Below, in pieces: positions 37,721 to 49,600 of a DNA stretch of 64,000 bases. Origin of the DNA: Polydactylus sextarius (lineage: Eukaryota; Chordata; Actinopteri; Polynemidae); contig CM028923.1 in assembly GCA_016801845.1 (NCBI GenBank), forward strand, positions 5,629,001 through 5,693,000, written 5' to 3'. How positions within the stretch are numbered: position 1 is the stretch's first letter; each line of letters begins with the position of its first letter. The notes under the pieces are model-generated. The model searched no databases. It was not told where the DNA came from and worked only from the letters and a program-made list of their open reading frames with translations. Both the position numbers and the translations under genes were made by a program.

Positions 37721-40700
37721 TGCGTCAGCATGCCACGGTGCGCTTTCTGTTAAATTTTAATTAGCCACTTCCCCCCACCTAACTCCCCACATACAAAGAA
37801 TATTAAGAAAATTTATGATGCATGGTTGCAGCACAGGACAGACAGATAAGTATGTCAATGGAACAAGTCTGCCAGAGTGAGAGAAGCATGGAGGGAAAGA
37901 AGGAGGAGAAAACGACAAAGACACAAAGACAGAAGAAAAGTGAGAAAAAGACAAGAATCAGCACAATTAATTTCCCCTCATTCCCACTGTGTACAATATT
38001 AAGACCATTATAGGCTGCCTCTCTCAGCGCATTTGGAACAACTCATTAGTTAGTGGGGAGAGAGATGAGATGAGGGAAGAAGAGGAGGAGAGCCTGTAGA
38101 TGACCCTTTTCATCAAGTGGAACCGAGGCTTGTTGCTGCACTAATACCGACACCAACAACAAGGCAGCACGCCGGCTTTTTCTCTTCTTCTGTTTTGGTG
38201 TCAGTCTCATTGGTACCAACACTAAGCTGACAAAATGTGAAGATGCATGTCTTTCTTTTTAGCCGGTTATGGTGTTGATGCATGAAATCTAAGCCTTTTG
38301 TGGAAACAATAACTCAACCTCAAAACTCCCACTACAAATTTCAAACCAGGATGTGAGGTCACTGATGTTAAAAAATGTTTGAGCTGTGATCCCTAATTTT
38401 AAATGTCAATGTGGCCAAGGTATGATATAGGCATCAGATAATGTTAGGTGTCATAAAACTAACTGATGCCTCAACATGTCCAGATAACGGATAGCATTTA
38501 TGATCAGCATTAAAATGTTTTATGTATTCATGGCACCTCTCGAGATGAAACATTCAGGTGTTGGACATCTGGCTACTGCCGTCCATGAGAAGTAGATCTT
38601 ACTGTACAGACTGATTTGAGCTTTGTTTACTTCCACTGCTGCTCTCACAGTTGTTATTTGTGAGTGCTGTACCCCCTGAGAGCATGTTGCATTAATCTCC
38701 AGTGAACTGTCATGAGAAGTCTTGGCTTCAGCAGAGCTGCATTGTGACAGTATTTCACATATGGTGATTAAGATGTTTAATCTTTGGGTTTGGTAATTTT
38801 GACAAAGGTAATGTGAAATTTAGGTGGTGTATTAAAGAAATAAATACTTAAGGTTGAGGATGAAAGAAAATACAAATTCCTTGAAAACATTGTTCTCACA
38901 TATAAAGTGTATTTTCAAAGTAAACCAGCTTAATGTGGATCTCTAAATCCGTATGCCTCTCTCAATCTGTCTTTACAGTCTCCCTCCCTTCCTTCTGTTT
39001 CTCTCTCTCTCTCCAGAGCAGAGCATTTGTCTCTCCTCTGGTAATGAGGAAAGGTCTGCAGAGACACTGAGACTGAAGCTTCATCAGCAAAGACCAGTCC
39101 CATCATGCTGCGCCATTCACAACAAACACACACTGATAAACACATGCACACATACACACACACACATGCACTTTTGCTGGCTTCATCAGCAAAGACCAGC
39201 ATCGTCATGCACGCACACAAACACACACATACACAGATACACAAACATAAACAGGCTTCATCAGCAAAGACCAGTGTCATCGTACTGCATCTTATGCATG
39301 CACACACAGAAAACAGGAGCATAGGAAGGGGAGAGGAGTGACGGAAAGGAAAAGAGGAAGAGAGAGAATAACAGTTCAGCATAGGTGGTGCATGTGGTAC
39401 GACGATAGCAAAAGAGGGGGGAAAATGAAGAAAAGGGGACTGAGAGAGAAGGAAGAGAGAGATAAAGAGAGAGACGCAAGGTGACAGGAAGGGAGACAGA
39501 AGCTGAGCAAAGTGACAGTGTACCGAAGCCAGGCCTAAATACAAACAGTTTTATCTGTTGACACCCACTACCTCCTGACACGGCCGTCAGCTGTACTTAT
39601 TACCACATTCTCTGTAGACACACCAGCCTGTCACCTTGACACGCACACTGGGGTTCACAAACACACACACACACACAAAACTGAAGAATTTATTCTTCAA
39701 TGCGCACCCACTGGATCTGAGACACAAGGGCCGGGGTAGCATACTTTGGGACAATACACAGTTCGTCTTGTACAATTCACACATGTAGAAAGGTGCACTG
39801 TAATAATTTCCAGTAGCAGACAGGTGGGTACGATGGGCTGAACTCGGGGGCATCTCGACAGTGAGCCTGTCAGACCAGTGTTTACCCTGGCTATGGGCTA
39901 AGAGGCTGGCTAGGTTTGCTAGGGATGTTATGACAGCCCTGCAACCTGCCTACACGGGTCACCGGGCAGCTAAGAGCTCCACCGTATGTGTGTTTGTGTT
40001 ACCGAGTGTGCGTTCAGTGCGTCTGTGAATGATGCTGTACCAAACAATGAAGACATTTACACTTTTTTCATGTATACTTTTGCTGTAGGACATTTGTGTG
40101 TACACACATTGCTGTGCAAAACAGGTCTATGCTGTGAAGCGGGTGAAATCAAATACGATTCCTCTACTGGTGTTTTAACTAAACGGAATAATAATGTGAG
40201 GCTGAATCCACCTGTTTGTGTATTTGGATCCAAGTTTTCTAATGGGATAATGAGTTGATCGATAGACAACTCTTTTTTTTTTTTTCAGATCAGGACAGTT
40301 ACACAGTAGGATGATTCCTATGATACATAGAAACAAAAATGGCAACATCACATCTACTGACCTTTTTTAAAGTTTAGTGCTTAATGCCACCTAATCAAGT
40401 TCTACTGCATAATGACAAAACATAGCAACAGTGAATTGATTTGGATTTGTATTTAAGGTTACTAATTCTGTTGCCAAGCAAAGATAAGTCCTAAAATTGC
40501 TCCATAGGCTGGAATGGACTGTTGCCAGGCAACACAAAGTTTTTTATTGTTGTATTTTGATAGATTCTAGTCTTTTCAAGGTAAAAGATTCACAAACAAC
40601 CTCATCTGTTTATCTTATCTCTGCCCCTGTCAAGAGACCAGAAATCAGCATAAAGAGAAAGAGAGAGAAACACAGATAGAGAGAGGTAGGTGAGAGATGA

Positions 40701-43700
40701 TCAATGGAGTGACAAGGTTGAGGGTGCAGTCAATACGCACACACAAACACAGACATACACAAACACAGATTTCAATGTCTTCAATGTGACATTGCAGTGA
40801 CACACAGGTCTGCAGAATAGGCCAGAGCCCCTGATCTGTTTCTGAGCAGATGGTCTGTGTGTGTCCACTTGCATGTCTGTGTTTAGGTGAGTGTGAGTTT
40901 GTGTGTGTGTGTTTGACCCTCACCCCTGTGCTGATATTGCTGCCAAACTCCCGACTGAGAGTATCGACCACAAGGTGGCACTGTTTCTACATGCTTCCTC
41001 ACAGACTACAGCATGAAGGTGTGTGTGCAGGAGAGTGAGAGATGGTGTATGTCTTCATGAGTTCTGCAGTGCTGCTTACTGGGCCTCTCCTTAGTTTTAA
41101 CTCAGATCAATGGTTATTACTGTGCCCTTGTCCAGGTCTCTCTCTCTCTCTTTCCCATACGGACACGCCAACACAAGTACATGCACACACAAATGCACAC
41201 CCAGTTAAAAATATAAAAGTACATGGATACAGAGGTAAGCATCTGTCGTCTTTGTCCAAAGCAAGCTTCCTGCTGTGATCACTTCCTTTCCTCATTTCAC
41301 TCTTGTTTCTCCAGAGCTTGTAATAACATACTGACAAATATTCTGCTTCTAGTACCTTTTCCTCACAACACTCCCTGCCGATTCCAGTTGATCAATATCT
41401 TTACAACAAAACTGTTTACATATTTCAAATTTCTACATATTCAGTGTGTATCTATGCAACCTAAAAAAATCTGTAATCAATCTGTCAATATTTATGAAAT
41501 GTTAAGCATTCAGCAGCTCGATGATTTCATTCAGAAAACATAGTTTAAAAGCTTAGAAAATATTGCATGTGGCTTTTTTGCCTTTTTAATTATTCCCATC
41601 ATCATACTTGGTCAGATGCACAAGCAGGTGTGAGGAAAGTAGGATAGTTTATGAATATTCATGTGCTAAATATAAATATGCTGATTTCAAAATGCTGATT
41701 GGCTTTGGTAAGTGAATACATATTCTGTGTGTGTGGTTTTGTGCGCGCTTGTGTGTGTTGTTTTTCAAGAATCGGTGTGTCTTGGAGCCTGAGGCCGGCC
41801 AATCCAAAAAGCCATGAATGTGTAAACAATGTGCTCTGCAATTCCCAATCAACACCTCCACACCACCCACGCCTCGTAATCAGAGAGAGTGGGAGAGAGA
41901 GAGAAAAGACAGAAGAGCCATCAGTGGCATTTCTCCATAATCAAAGTTGACAGAGGGTAGAAATAACATGCTAATCAATGGTCCTCCACATCCAGTACAG
42001 TTCAGGTCAGGTACAGTTCAGTTTATTTCTTCTTTTTTTTCCTGGAGGGAAACTCGGCTTGCAGTACCAGTATATTATGAACAATAGCTATGTCCAAACA
42101 CCACCGGCACACTCATCCACTCAAACATATGACACACTCACGAAGATGCCAAGAGCTGTGAAAAGAAGCTAATTAACCCTACACCACAACATGACAACAG
42201 GGCAGACATGGGTGTACATGTTTTAAAGCAACAAATATCCAATGCAGAAAGACAGATCAGTTTAGGAGAGATGATTTATTTTTTTTTTTAATGGATGAGG
42301 TGTTGCCTTAAAACATTAATACGCTGTGAGGGACAAAAATAAGAAATTACAAATAAATCAACTCTTATTGTTGTTTTTAAAACCTACATCTTTTGCTGCA
42401 TTTGATCAAGAGAGTTAAGCTATATCTTTCTCCTCATGTTGCTATATGCATGTTGCTCGTTTTTTTTTTTTTTTTCATTTTGTATTCGTCTTTTACTCCA
42501 CTGTATGCTATCTTCAATCCATGCCATCTTCTCCAAGTCCATTCTGTGCCTTTCCTGTAAAAGATGTCTTTTCTATGACTTCCTTTCACAGAGTTTTTCA
42601 ATTTTCCTTCCCCTCCAAGCCCTACTTTCTTTCTCCATCTTTTCCATCACCCTTCATCTCACATACTCTTTCTGTCAAGGACACAAGCTTCTGAAAAAGG
42701 ATAAAAAAAGAAAAATCATATGAATGCCACGAATCACCCTTCTCTTCCTGGCTTCTTCTCTCTTTCTAACCCCGCCTCTCACTTCTTCACTTTCTTCCTC
42801 ACTTCCTCCTTCTTGTTCTCAAAGATATATGATTTCCCCCATGTCTGTCAGAGCTGGACAGCACTGGGCAACAGCAGGTCGACTCACAAAATATAAATGT
42901 ATGAATAAGAAATAAACACCAACACACACATGCACGTAGACGCATGTGTGGTTGACAATCTGCTTGACCATCTGTCTGCCTCATGAACTGACATGGTTCC
43001 TGTCTCAACTTGTGAACATTGTGTAAATTTGTGCCTGTCTATGCAGGTGTGTAGTAACACTTCTCCAATATATATTCTGAAATAAACTGGAAAAAACTGA
43101 TTATCAACCAGTAGTCCATTTCTGATGCGATGGCTTCATAATAAAGTTCATTTTATTATGTGACATTAAATTTAGAAATTTTACACTTATTATTCCCTTG
43201 AGATATTAAAATTGATTGTAGTACATATTTTAACACTATTTCGTAGACTATTATTATCTTGCATTTCAGGTTCCTGTGATATCGGAGGTCTTATCACCAT
43301 GACATCAGCAAAACTCAAGGGAATACAGCAAATACCTATAAAGTATTGGCAAGAACAGACTATCTGCACAAAGTCTCTACTGCCTCCTACTTTGGTCCAA
43401 GGTTATCAGACTTATTGGAAACTGAAGTGCAAATACAAAGTATTACAAAGGATTTATAGTTGAAGATATTTTTCTTCTTAACCCCAAGAAGTGCTCCAGG
43501 TGAGCTGCAAAGCTGCAAGAAATGTGAACAAGACTGACCTGGCAAAGTCAAGGTCAGCTTCCCTGGACATGGTGATGTTGGTGAGGTTTTGCTGGAGAAC
43601 AAAGATGTTCCTGCACATCTTCTTGATACCGGACTCGCTGATCCTCTTAAAGTACTGGGCCCCGTTGATTAGAATACAGGAGATCAGGTGACCCAGACCT

Positions 43701-46660
43701 GGTGGAAGAGAAAATAATGACTGTAATATGCACACACAGAAAAAAAGGAAAGACTGAGACATAAAATAGAGAATTAAATATACCAGAAAGGCAGAAAAAT
43801 CATTCTGAAACCTAAGCTATGTGAATCAACATGGCAAAATGAAATTTGTTTATACTTCACCCCAGGTCTGTGCTGACCTTCAAAAATGTATTGGAACTTG
43901 TGCTGCTGCAGGGCAGCCCCCATGGCCTCCTCTATCGCTGAAATGTCCTTGTTCAGTTTGACCACCAGTGGGTCGTAGTCCATGCTCTCCACATTAGCCA
44001 CAATGGCATAATTTCCCTGCTTGGTGAGGGGAATCAGATAATGGAAACAATGTACCCTGGATGGAAACAGTCAAGAGAAGTGGAGGAGAGGGAAAGAAAA
44101 CAGGAGGAAAGTTAGATGTCTTTTTATTTTTAAACAACTCAGTAGGTCTAATTTTGTTCTCTGGTTTCAGAGCTTTTCATTAAAGGTAACCTGGTGATTT
44201 TTCTTATTATTGTTCTCTGCCCTTTGTCATAGTTTGAAGTTATGCTTTAGTGAGTACTAAGAGTTCTCACTTATCATCAGCAGCACTTTCTCAAGTGCTG
44301 CTGATGTTTATACCTACTCAAACACCTGTAATTTCTACGTATCATTGTATTTTGGACGCATAATATTATATCTACTTTCTGTGCTGCCACGACATCATGG
44401 CTGGAGACTATTCAGCCGAGAAATCTGATTAGTTAAGGGTAACCTGTGGAGCACGGTTATAAAAACACCATACAACTGAGGAATACATAACTAAGCATCC
44501 ACATGCAGACTATTTCACTTTTTTTTTTTGCAAAAGTAAGTAAGATGTGCACACACAGATCTGCTATTGACTAATGAGATGCTAAACTGCAGCAACTGAA
44601 GCTTAAGGACTTTATTCAAGGATTTTTATAAAATAACACTATCTGTTTGTCTATGTTAGGATGCCATGCCAATGAGAGCTGGGTGGTTAAGGTGCACCAC
44701 TTTGGTAGATAAGACGTGCAGCGATCGGCAGTTCGAATCCTGGCTGTGCTGATTATTTGCTGCGTGTCTTTCCCCCTCTCTTCCCACCTTCCTGTCTACC
44801 TTCACATACCTATCAATAAAGACAAAATGGCTGAAAAAAAAAAATCATGCCAATGGAGAGACAACATTATTCTTTAATATGCGTTTTAATTTGAATTTAG
44901 CTTTGAGCAATATTCTTTTTCTCTCTTCATTTAAACACCTACATCTTAGTTGGAGGTCGTTTAGGTTCATAGATGGCTCATTTCTGTCTAGACTTGAGGA
45001 GTCAATACTCTCATAAGTCCATAATCACAGTGCCCTGAGCAGAAAGGTATAAAATGACATGGGTGAATGTCTACTTCCCCTTAAGGCAAAGCAAACAACT
45101 ACATCACACTTTCAGTGCCCCCATCTCACTTCCTTCTCTCCCCATTTCATCATTTCACTTGCTAAGATACTGTATCTCCCTTCTTTAACCCTCTCCGCTA
45201 CTTTAACCTCCACGCTCATCTCTCTCACATCTCTTCTGCCCTCCCCTCTTGCTTTCTTCCTCATGGCTTCATTTAGCTGGTAGCACTATCAGGGGAAATT
45301 CGTGAGATGGGGAGAGTCAATGGAGTGTAGCATATAGCTAGACATCAGCCTCAGGGAGGGTTTTCTACTGAAATCATAAACAATATTGCATAAGCTACAC
45401 AATAGTCTATGGGGAAATAGTGGTACATGACGGGATAGAAAGCAGGGGAGAGGAATGATGGAGAACTATTAGCAGTTAAGGAAGGAGGAAGTATATGGTG
45501 TGGTAAATTAACTTCGATATTGACATTGAAAACACATATTCAAGAGATGGTAAAAATTCCTCAACTTGTGCATTTATAGGATAGGACAGGATATAAGTGT
45601 GATGTTGCTGATAAGTTTTGCCCATGAGATTTAATAACATGTCATCTGACCTTGTGATGTATCGTAGCACTGGGTTGTAAACCAAAGTTATACTGTGACA
45701 ATCTGCGTTTAGTTTGTGGGAAAGAGTCTGTCAAATGTGAAAAATCAATGCACCGATTCCAAATTTTATGGGAGGAAGGAGAGCCTTACATTATGGAAAT
45801 AAATCCTATTAACTTAAAAACATGATCTAAGATAATATAATAAGAGAAAGCACCAGAAATTTCTATAAAGACACATTTAATTTGTAGTTAAGTAAATGTT
45901 GGTAATGGTTGGGTTTATCTACGATCATCAGGCAGTATTTTTCCACAAGGATCTATTATTGTAATTTTAATTTTCATATAATTGAAAATGTGCTCTCTGG
46001 GAATCTGAAATTGTGCCTAAACACCAGAGACTGTTTTATTTTCCTTCCGGTTTGTGTGAAGTGAGTTTCTCCTGCCTACCTGACCTCCAGGTGCAACACC
46101 AAGAGACAGCGGTCGGCAATATCTTGAAAGCCCCTGGATAGGTCGCTCAGGGTCTGGAGAATCTGCTCCCTGCTGCGCTCACTCTCACCCGCCACCTGAC
46201 TGTCTACTGAGTATGGAGATGCACCTGGGTGAACAGACCAGACAGAAAGACACAAACGGACACTGTTAACAACTAAACAAACAAGAGGTGTGAGTAGAGG
46301 GATCGTTTTAGTTATTTATTATTCATTTTACTAGAAAACGGTTTCAGTGAAAAAAAGTTTGAATGCTGTTGAAGTGTCTTTGATGACACTGTTGAACAGT
46401 TGTCTGTGACCTGTGATATCTCACAGCATCATATCATCATTATTACTGTGACGTGCCTACATACATACGCACACTACGCCGTACCAGGTAGCGAGACAAG
46501 GGCACCATTCTCATACAGCACACACAAAAGAAAGCCATTATTTCAACTTCACACACTTCCTCAGTCCTTCAGCATGTTCTTGTACTTTCTTCTTGCCACT
46601 TGTGCTGAGACAGCAGGAGCATGTGTCAGTGCACTGCATTGTAAACCATACAAAAGACCC

Positions 46661-46695
<35 letters not shown>

Positions 46696-49600
46696 CGCAT
46701 GAAAAGAGAGAGAGAATCAGAGAGCTAGAGAGCATGATGAGTGTATATAAATTCAGCCCGGTATAGATCAATGGCCATAAATTAGAAAGGGGAGGAAAGG
46801 GAGAGAAATTGGCCCCGTCACTCATATGTAAGTCTATTTGGTCAATGAGGCGAGTGTGTGTGAGTGTGTGTGTGTGTTTGTGTGTATACGAGTGACTGTT
46901 GAGCAGAAGAATGCAGGGGTCCACGATCGATGTGCCGCAGTCAAAGCCAGCTCCCCAGTTACTCTTCCTGCCCTTCCGAAGGTCACACATGCACGCACAC
47001 AAGCATGAATGCACACACACGCACACACACACACACAGTCAAGAACAGGATGGTAGCAAGTCTAAACTAAGGCCAAAGCAACTGGTCATCTGTCCTTGCT
47101 CTCTATAATCCCCCTAAAGGATACCCCCAAACAGATAAGCGCTGGGATACAGGTAAGGACCATTTAACTCAGAAAATGTTAAGCTGATTGATTCTGATAA
47201 AGCAGTGATACACCCAGATCAACCAAATTAGCCAAAAATGTACACATTTTCAAAAAAAAAAAAAAAATCAGTGCTTTTTGTGAACATTTAACTTCATATA
47301 ATCAATTAAATGACTGTATGAAGTTTCCTGGTCAGTCCAATGTGCAACAGGGACAAAAACACATGGAAATGACTGACATACATAAATATTGTTTTATTGT
47401 TATAAGAAGCAAGTAAACTTAGCTTCCCGACACTGCACTGTCACTGATGACAGCTTTTCAAATAAAAGTGGAAGCATGAACTGCTTATTACACCTCCACC
47501 TTCCTATACACATATTCATACACTATTTGAAACCAGAAAGCTCATTAAATCAGCATCCCCAGTACAGTTACTTTAAATTAACCCCCGATAAGATCAGAGA
47601 CCATTGGTTTTAGGCAAACAGGAAATAGCTGTGTGTCACAGCCAATCCAATTAACAAAGCAAACGCAACCAAGTCTGTGATGTGACAACAGTGACAGTTG
47701 CTCTTATTGCCTATGTGCCTTACATTTAGAGATGAATACTACTGATTGTATTTCTTATTAAAGGTACATGCGATGTGTGTGGTTGTGTGTTTAGTGCCAC
47801 ATGTATGAACTCACTTGCTAATTAACTGTCCTCTTGAGTAGACCTCTTGATAGTGTGTGTGTGTGTGTATGTGCGAGAACACTGTGGTGCAGAGTCGCAG
47901 AACATTTACAGCAGTTTGAAAAAGTTGGTGATCATGTCAAGTAAAAGACCTGCGACAGAAAGACTTGGGTAGATTTATAGTAAAGCTTTGTTCAAACAAA
48001 TAATCACTAAAACCCAACTGCTTCAAATGTCTCAGTTATATGGCTATTTTACTAAAAAAAGATTTTCGGATCAACCATAATCATAAAAAACAATAAAACT
48101 GTAAAGGTGGATTGAATTTTTTTTTTTTTTAAGAAAAAACCACAGATTAGATCTTTATGTTGATAATATCAATATTAGTCCTGCTTTAATAATCCACTGA
48201 AACAAACGCAATTGGTCTTAACATAAAAAATCCACAATGATTTCTCTGGGGAGCAGAGCATAATGATGTTAATTGACTTCATTTGATTGGATTTAGCTGA
48301 AGTTGTTTATCCTCCCTGGTCACTTTAACAGATCATTAGTAGCAAATACAGAACCAGGCAATGACGCACAATGCTGCCACTCGTATAGCCAAAGAGAAAT
48401 CTGAAAGCAATGATCTATGGCATTACTGATGTTTACTGGCATCGGAGGGAGGGTAACAACATCAACATGTGTTTGGTGCAGCAGTGAGCAGTGCACTGAC
48501 TTCATCTACCAACACAAAGTTTTACTTAAAGCACCTTAGAAAAGGTACATGCCTGTTTGTCAGATATAGACTATTTTGCTCTCTGTGCATCTCTTTTCTT
48601 CACTTAGATTGTGTGATAGAGCCGGAGCATTTTACTTGCACTGCCTGTGGGAATGTTCCCCTTCCAAGTATGTATGTGTGTGGGCGCACGGGAGCGTGTG
48701 TGAAAGTGACTCGAAGGCTTCTGTTTCCTCTCATGTGTATTACACTCACTAACTTTGGCAGCAGAAAGGGGGGGAAAAAAGGGCTCGCTATGGCACACAC
48801 TGCTGGAGGTCTCTACAGGGGGTGTCCGCGACCACACACGCACACACACACCCAAAAAAACATGTGCGCACAAAAACACACAATAACAGAGATACACACA
48901 AAAAGATTCCTGCTGTCCCACCACCACCACTACCACCACCACCTCCCTCCAAGCCTGTGTCGCTTTGATGATGCGAGGGAGGCGTCGCAGCATGGGGGGC
49001 ACCATTAGAGTCAGGGACAGACGGGCGAAAGGAGACGACTCATTGGTCCTGACTGACAACTTTCTTTCTTTCTCTCTTTTTTTCTCTTAGGTTTCTCTGT
49101 TTTCTTTTTCCCCATGCTGATTTTACTGCCATCTCATATTTATAACTTCTCTGTCTATGCATGATTAAATGTGAGGATATGTATGTGCATATCATGTATC
49201 TATTTATGTGTCCATGTGCAGGCATTCATATGTGTGTGTGTGCGTATTTGTGCATGTGATGTGCTTATCCAATTATTTTTGAATCCCGTCTAAGAGAAAA
49301 CGTCTGTTGCTTTCCATCTGCAGAAGATGAGGGTTGCAGACAGAGAAAAGAACAGTGATGGAATTCACACACATTGCACACGTGCAGCATGTGTAGGCAA
49401 ACACATCATACTCATCATACTATCATATACACATGTGTACACACACACACACACCCACACATTGCCCTTTCTGCTTTCTTAAGGGAACACACACTACATT
49501 AAGATACAAGAAAATAATATGACTTGACATTTTCTGTGGTGCTGAAAAATACAGATGCTGAAAATTTGGAGAAATGTTTTGTTGAAAAAGTACAACATGC

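Larger units (their letters stand above)
32987..43538 (-). other. EXOC4 last intron
   Basis: 10.5 kb with the dispersed repeat, the three-copy minisatellite, a TG array, a CTCF-like motif and the pyrimidine tract. Frame continuity of the flanking exons leaves no room for a missing constitutive exon. Confidence 0.75.
44057..46079 (-). other. EXOC4 intron with SINE
   Basis: 2.0 kb holding the SINE at 44679-44844 and a pyrimidine-biased tract. Otherwise unique sequence. Confidence 0.75.

Noticed and set aside
39078..39274. CRISPR-like direct repeats
   Set aside because: Only three repeats with CA-microsatellite spacers of unequal size, in an animal intron.
38930..39544. 204-codon minus-strand open frame as a protein gene
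   Set aside because: It is built from CA/TG repeat codons, purine-rich low-complexity sequence and the three-copy minisatellite, and lies wholly within an EXOC4 intron. I kept only the repeat.
44679..44760. tRNA gene
   Set aside because: Box A and B are present, but the sequence continues into a SINE body with an A tail and target duplication, so it is a retroposon head.
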